From Geobacteraceae bacterium (GTDB lineage Bacteria; Desulfobacterota; Desulfuromonadia; Desulfuromonadales; BM103): a stretch of 64,000 nt of DNA. The notes under the pieces were generated by a model. That model had not been told where the DNA came from. It did not search any database and worked only from the letters and a program-made list of their open reading frames with translations. A program made the translations under genes and the position numbers. The stretch lies in the NCBI GenBank assembly GCA_024641085.1, contig JAHEDT010000005.1, forward strand, positions 60,636 to 124,635. The letters run 5' to 3'. Below, piece after piece: positions 63,769 to 64,000 of this stretch; the stretch's first letter is position 1; every line of letters begins with the position of its first letter.

Positions 63769-64000
63769 ATGAGTGCTCCCATGCGATTAAATGTCTCTGA
63801 TCGAGAGTTCTTTCGGCTGATCAATGAAGTCGGCGCCACCAACCCCTTCAGCGCCAAGCGCATGGAGATGGAGCGCCGCATTACGGCCACTCAAAACGAC
63901 GCCAGCAGCGGCAGCTCGATCGACCTGGTGATTCTGAAGGTCTTGAGGAGAATCAAGGAACTCGAGAAATCCGGCAAGGCCGACTGGAAGAGGTACACTG
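63769..64000 (+). CDS. Unidentified protein, N-terminal fragment
   Basis: About 77 residues are visible before the window ends. From ATG 63769 it reads MSAPMRLNVSDREFFRLINE and continues as a charged, helical-looking segment (VLRRIKELEKSGKADWKRY). I do not recognise the family. A second ATG (63781) is a possible start. No ribosome-binding site is obvious; the promoter candidate lies immediately upstream. Confidence 0.55.
   Translation, partial: MSAPMRLNVSDREFFRLINEVGATNPFSAKRMEMERRITATQNDASSGSSIDLVILKVLRRIKELEKSGKADWKRYT

Overview
This is a GC-rich, gene-dense bacterial chromosome segment. Its content suggests an anaerobic or respiratory member of the Desulfuromonadales/Geobacter relatives (Desulfobacterota). 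That placement is inference from gene content: a 14-subunit nuo operon whose NuoF carries ferredoxin extensions, an rnfABCDGE operon, the futalosine menaquinone genes, a serA-hisZ-purA block and a split Mrp antiporter operon. I saw no rRNA, tRNA, CRISPR array, phage genes or complete insertion sequence.

Layout. (1) 1-5374, minus strand: a tightly overlapping Mrp-type Na+/H+ antiporter operon (E-F-G-MbhD-like-MbhE-like-B-C-D-D'), truncated by the window start. (2) 5740-13143: a CDF metal exporter with a small DUF4124-like partner (minus), then trxB, a ComM-type AAA+ protein, a CPA2 antiporter with CBS domains, a DUF4019 protein and a GNAT acetyltransferase (plus). (3) 13312-15800: an AT-richer patch with a ureohydrolase, a small unknown protein and a PagL-like outer-membrane protein. 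(4) 16095-23553, minus: purA, hisZ, serA, pepA and hemL. (5) 23951-28971, plus: the Rnf complex. (6) 29261-44330, plus: nuoA to nuoN. (7) 44440-50686: UbiD, exonuclease III, UbiA-type prenyltransferase, UbiX, MqnE and MqnC. (8) 50701-56322: a secreted unknown, hisC, mutY, a GIDE-domain membrane protein with an EF-hand, and lemA. (9) 56557-63464: a zinc-ribbon membrane protein, an Ldh-family dehydrogenase, an aldehyde dehydrogenase, and a translationally coupled pair of an FAD-binding dehydrogenase and a thiamine-diphosphate enzyme. The last 230 bases hold the start of an unidentified gene.

How the genes fit together. The dominant theme is ion-motive energy conservation: Mrp (Na+/H+ exchange), Rnf (ferredoxin:NAD+ with ion pumping) and Nuo (NADH or ferredoxin to quinone) lie in one segment, next to five genes for making the likely electron acceptor, menaquinone, by the futalosine route. 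Most other genes are ordinary biosynthesis and repair.

The least explained parts are the GIDE/EF-hand/LemA pair, the FAD-dehydrogenase plus ThDP-enzyme module with a changed metal-site residue, the NuoF N-terminal domain lacking one canonical cysteine, the PagL-like protein with Asp at the expected Glu, and a set of dispersed palindromic or GACCTGACCCC-containing repeats. No wholly new multi-gene defence or mobile system was evident.
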